In this document: piece by piece, positions 59,082 through 61,639 of the stretch
Layout: the number at the start of each line of letters is the position of its first letter
Numbering within the stretch: position 1 is the first letter of the stretch
Source of the DNA: Thalassolituus alkanivorans
Lineage (GTDB): Bacteria > Pseudomonadota > Gammaproteobacteria > Pseudomonadales > Oceanobacteraceae
Assembly (NCBI RefSeq): GCF_020447205.1
Contig: NZ_JAJAEL010000006.1
Coordinates: forward strand, 287,141 to 348,779
Length of the DNA: 61,639 nt
Direction: 5' to 3'
Notes under the pieces: generated by a model
What the model was told of the DNA's origin: nothing
Database searches by the model: none
The model's input: only the letters and a program-made list of their open reading frames with translations
Made by a program: the position numbers and the translations under genes

Positions 59082-60002
59082 ATGATTCATCTTATTACCG
59101 GAGTTCCCGGTTCAGGTAAGTCTTTGCTGGCCGTCGAGTTGCTCTATAAAAACTCAGTATCCGACAAAATCAGACCCGCTTATTCGAATATCAACGGTCT
59201 TGATACGGAGGCACTGCGCTGCTTTGAACTTGAAGACGTTGAGCACTGGTTCGACCTTCCAGACGGCGCCCTGATTGTTATCGACGAATGTCAGCGCTGG
59301 TTCCGTCCACGCCCTAACGGGTCGGCGGTTCCCGAATACATCAGTCGCTTTGAGACACACCGGCATCAGGGATTGGATATTATTCTGATCACACAGCACC
59401 CTGGGCTGATTGATCGCAACATTCGTAAACTGGTTGAGTTGCATCAGCATATGTACCGCGCATTCGGCATGAAGCGCCGCACCGTCTTAGAGTGGAACAC
59501 CTGCAACGAAAGTCCTGAACCCTCTCACTCCGCATCAGATGCAGCTAAGAAGCAAAAGCCATTTGATAAAAAGCTTTTTCAGTTCTACAAATCTGCAACC
59601 GTCCATACTCATAAACTTCGGCTTCCGTGGAAATACATCGGCCTTGCAGCCGGATCAGCTCTTTTCGTTTCGTATTGCATCTATAGCCTTTGGCATTCAA
59701 TGAACGAAAAAATTGATTCCAGCAAACCCAAACAGAGCAGTACTCCGGCAAAAACTGAAGTAGTCACAAAACCTCGGCCAGGTAAGCAACCCTCTGTGAC
59801 CAATGATAGTGAACTTCAGTATCGTGGTTTTCAACGTAGCGGCGGTCAGCTGACTGTCTTCCTTGAAGATCCAACGTCAGGACAGTATTTCACACTCCAG
59901 GACTTTGACGGTTACAGACGTCAGGGGGTGGATATTGTCTTTTACATTGCAGATTTCAACTATCGGGTAAGAGACAGAGATTTACTGGCACTTCTGCCCT
60001 GA
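59082..60002 (+). CDS. zot: Zot-like assembly ATPase (pI)
   Basis: A 306-residue protein with Walker A GVPGSGKS at about 7-14 and Walker B ALIVIDECQRWF near 67. It has one transmembrane segment at about 188-205 (YIGLAAGSALFVSYCIYSLW) and a periplasmic C-terminus. It drives phage extrusion with the coat complex. Starting 2 bases after the pVI-like gene, it is coupled to it. It closes the core phage operon. Confidence 0.93.
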   Translation: MIHLITGVPGSGKSLLAVELLYKNSVSDKIRPAYSNINGLDTEALRCFELEDVEHWFDLPDGALIVIDECQRWFRPRPNGSAVPEYISRFETHRHQGLDIILITQHPGLIDRNIRKLVELHQHMYRAFGMKRRTVLEWNTCNESPEPSHSASDAAKKQKPFDKKLFQFYKSATVHTHKLRLPWKYIGLAAGSALFVSYCIYSLWHSMNEKIDSSKPKQSSTPAKTEVVTKPRPGKQPSVTNDSELQYRGFQRSGGQLTVFLEDPTSGQYFTLQDFDGYRRQGVDIVFYIADFNYRVRDRDLLALLP

Positions 60003-60125
60003 TAGCGGGGCAGACGGGCGCTTGCGCACGTCTGACACGCTATAGGGCGTCAGAACTCAGTTTCGCAAGCGAAACTCAACTGTATGTATTTGTATGTATA
60101 AAACATACATACACCATACATACGC
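60003..60125. repeat. Cluster of hairpins after Zot (candidate origin/packaging signal)
   Basis: Four inverted repeats lie in series: CAGACG/CGTCTG (60011-60034), TGACacgc/gggcGTCA (60033-60052), GTTTCGC/GCGAAAC (60060-60075), and TGTATGTAT repeats (60081-60099) facing ATACATAC (60105-60123). Such hairpin clusters mark the viral-strand intergenic region, with complementary-strand origin and packaging signal. No coding frame is present. Confidence 0.6.
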
Positions 60126-60145
60126 CCAAATAAGGAGATAAAACC

Positions 60146-60544
60146 GTGAAAGTTGAAACACTGCTACACCGTCAGGGCGGCCTCTGCTTCTACTGCCGCT
60201 TGCCACTGCCGCGCTACGCGGCATCCATAGAACACGTCATTCCTCAGAACATGTCCGGTGCTGAAGGCTTCAACAATCTTGCGGCCTGTTGCAAGTCGAT
60301 GAACTCACACCTTCAGGGCATGTCACCCAAGCACAAAATTGAGCTCCTTCTAAATCACTGGGGTGGCTGCCCTTGCCCTGATCAGTCACTACGTAACCCA
60401 ACATCCGGCACCATGCCGGTGTTGTTCACTGACTTCGATGATCCAGGTGATCCCTGCAACACCCACAATCCTATGGCGTCTGTAACTTCGGTAGATCTGC
60501 CCGATGACCCTCTATTCCTGATTGACCAGCCCCGCGGCGACTGA
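60146..60544 (+). CDS. HNH endonuclease-like protein
   Basis: A 132-residue protein. The zinc-type pair C14/C17 (LCFYCRL) is followed by the His motif IEHVIPQN (His30), Asn43-44 in FNNLAACC and NSHLQGMSPKHK (Asn53). This matches small HNH nucleases. It starts at GTG 60146 with AAGGAG 8 bases upstream, so it is well expressed. It sits after the hairpin cluster, apart from the core phage genes, and just before the phosphoribosyltransferase-like gene. A defence or anti-plasmid role is likely but inferred. Confidence 0.8.
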   Translation: MKVETLLHRQGGLCFYCRLPLPRYAASIEHVIPQNMSGAEGFNNLAACCKSMNSHLQGMSPKHKIELLLNHWGGCPCPDQSLRNPTSGTMPVLFTDFDDPGDPCNTHNPMASVTSVDLPDDPLFLIDQPRGD

Positions 60545-60578
60545 GCGCCTACCGGGGGTATGGGGGCGGTAGCGCCCC

Positions 60579-61430
60579 ATGTCCAATTCTGTGCAACGAA
60601 GTTCATACTCTCTTTTCATGGTAATATCCGCCATCGCCAAATTGGACAGGGGATGTAAGTTGGGATTTAAGGTAATTGGGGATGAAGTCACCGTTGATCA
60701 TATTATCAACGACTATGCAATAACAGAAATCGCCGACAACCCGGTTTTTGAGGATCTCAACGGCTTCAAGGTCTACTCTGCATTCAGAAGAACTCGAACC
60801 AAGCGAAAAGGCTCAGGCAATAAGGGTGATAATTGCCCATTGATATACGCACTAAAGGGGCTGGAAGACCTAACCGTTAAGCGGTCTACCATCTCTCAAC
60901 TCGTACCGAATTTCCGTAGTATTCTCGAACGCTTTTCATCGCATACGGCGTGCCAATGGGATCTCATCGTTTGTGTCCCATCGTCATCACCTATAGGGCA
61001 CATCATCGCCAAACGAGTTGCTAGGGCGACAACATCCTGGGAAGGGATCATTGCAGTTGATGCTCTTCAAAAGACTACGATTTGGGATGCTAGAGTGCAA
61101 CTAAACACCTTATCAGATATCGCAAAAGGAGATAAGTCAACTCTTTTTAATAACCTAAAATTCCAAAGAGCCAAAAACAATGATGACTGGACAGCCCCAT
61201 ATTCTCTGAAAACTGTGCCAACCAAGTTACGCCACTACCTGCGAACTCTAAAACATCAGAAATCGTATAAGTCTTTGAATCCTAAAAACATTCTGATTGT
61301 TGACGACATAGTCTCTAGCGGCACATCCCTGACTCAAGCGCATGCGCTCATAGCGGCGAAATATCCCAACGCTGAAATCACCGGCTTTACTCTCTTCAGT
61401 AGCTCCAGTAGGGGAGTACGAGGGATTTGA
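60579..61430 (+). CDS. Phosphoribosyltransferase-fold protein
   Basis: Up to 283 residues. The C-terminal half has the PRPP-binding signature NILIVDDIVSSGTSLTQA and an earlier VCVPSSSPIGHIIAKRVA, as in type I phosphoribosyltransferases, with ComF as the nearest known style. No Cys zinc ribbon is present, so it is not ComF itself. The start is uncertain: ATG 60579 has no clear ribosome-binding site, and ATG 60618 or TTG 60660 (GGGG upstream) are options. The 34-base gap after the HNH gene suggests one unit with it. Confidence 0.75.
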   Translation: MSNSVQRSSYSLFMVISAIAKLDRGCKLGFKVIGDEVTVDHIINDYAITEIADNPVFEDLNGFKVYSAFRRTRTKRKGSGNKGDNCPLIYALKGLEDLTVKRSTISQLVPNFRSILERFSSHTACQWDLIVCVPSSSPIGHIIAKRVARATTSWEGIIAVDALQKTTIWDARVQLNTLSDIAKGDKSTLFNNLKFQRAKNNDDWTAPYSLKTVPTKLRHYLRTLKHQKSYKSLNPKNILIVDDIVSSGTSLTQAHALIAAKYPNAEITGFTLFSSSSRGVRGI

Positions 61431-61639
61431 CTATTAGGTGGGGCACAGCTATAGTGACGCCATGGAGCTGGACTAAGCCCCCTAGCTCTCAAAAAGTAAA
61501 CAGGGGTCCGCGCCGCGCGTGTGTAGCCAGACTGTAAGGGTCGAATTCACAATAGTTATGCAGCGGATAACGACACTAAGCCCTTCAAAGGCTTAGATGA
61601 AAAACCTGAAGATGCTCAAACATCTTCAGGTTTTTTTTT
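61431..61639. other. Non-coding end of the window with a terminator
   Basis: No gene is visible. CCCCT/AGGGG flank a short AT-rich segment near 61478-61508, and AAGCC/GGCTT pair near 61578-61594. The strong final hairpin at 61601-61634 is annotated separately. The ordered hairpins might belong to a small RNA, but nothing decides this. The expected attR is not seen. Confidence 0.4.
61601..61639 (+). terminator. Strong terminator at the window end
   Basis: AAAACCTGAAGATG (61601-61614) pairs perfectly with CATCTTCAGGTTTT (61621-61634) around CTCAAA, and a T-run extends to the last base. It ends a plus-strand transcript of the phosphoribosyltransferase-like gene or a small RNA. Confidence 0.85.

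Larger units (their letters stand above)
49837..61639. mobile_element. Inovirus-type prophage with two cargo modules (right end open)
   Basis: From the tmRNA end onward the content is phage-like: integrase, repressor, HUH replication protein, ssDNA-binding protein, tiny membrane coat proteins, pIII-like, pVI-like and Zot, in filamentous phage order. There is no secretin (gene IV) here, so export would use a host secretin. Cargo lies between ssrA and the integrase, and after Zot. Base composition in 49936-53040 is AT-richer than the host. The right end is not reached. Confidence 0.9.

Noticed and set aside
61431-61639. Right attachment site of the prophage
   Set aside because: I looked for a copy of the ssrA 3' end (GGGTTCAAATCCCGCC and the ACCA end) and found none; the remaining segment has no similarity that I can see.
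49837-61639. CRISPR array or tRNA genes in the element
   Set aside because: No regularly spaced direct repeats and no cloverleaf-like segment were found.

Overview
The window looks like a gammaproteobacterial chromosome, most likely a marine Oceanospirillales member of the Thalassolituus/Oleibacter type. This is an inference from gene order and protein style, because no rRNA is present. The backbone from about 13.8 to 49.8 kb is a conserved housekeeping block: pnp, rpsO, truB, rbfA, infB, nusA, rimP, tRNA-Leu(GAG), secG, tpiA, glmM, folP, ftsH, rlmE, yhbY, then greA, carB, carA, dapB, dnaJ, dnaK, grpE, recN, fur, bamE, rnfH, ratA, a sodium symporter, smpB and ssrA. The order resembles Pseudomonas and relatives. 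A ketoacyl-ACP synthase III/fabA/thioesterase group sits before greA, and a HapR/LuxR-type TetR regulator sits between dapB and carA.

The left 14 kb is more accessory. A minus-strand operon (positions 138-5096) encodes an AMP/thymidine phosphorylase of the archaeal type, a PRPP synthetase-like enzyme and a divergent phosphoketolase-family protein. It probably routes nucleoside or nucleotide ribose into central metabolism. A divergent beta-CASP metallo-beta-lactamase RNase and a PhzF-family isomerase follow. Then comes a pair of unrecognised genes (8282-13396): a secreted protein with three tail-collar-like repeats, and a 1275-residue protein with a probable beta-rich N-terminus and a multi-pass C-terminus.

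Downstream of an intact tmRNA gene lies an inovirus-type (filamentous phage) prophage that runs to the window end. Its core is a tyrosine integrase, repressor, small HTH protein, P2 gpA-like HUH replication protein, gV-like ssDNA-binding protein, small membrane and major coat proteins, pIII-like adsorption protein, pVI-like protein and Zot. It carries two cargo modules. Between ssrA and the integrase are four genes: GNAT, ImmA/IrrE-type metallopeptidase, beta/sce7725-like protein and a convergent sce7726-like protein. After Zot come an HNH nuclease and a phosphoribosyltransferase-fold protein. Both occupy typical defence-cargo positions and are the best candidates for a poorly described system. 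No right attachment site is visible, so the element is incomplete in this window.

Regulatory signals that can be read directly include sigma32 promoters before grpE and dnaK, two LexA-like boxes before recN, a long pnp leader stem-loop, many bidirectional terminators, and paired hairpins with identical CGCCAA loops just before the phage replication gene.
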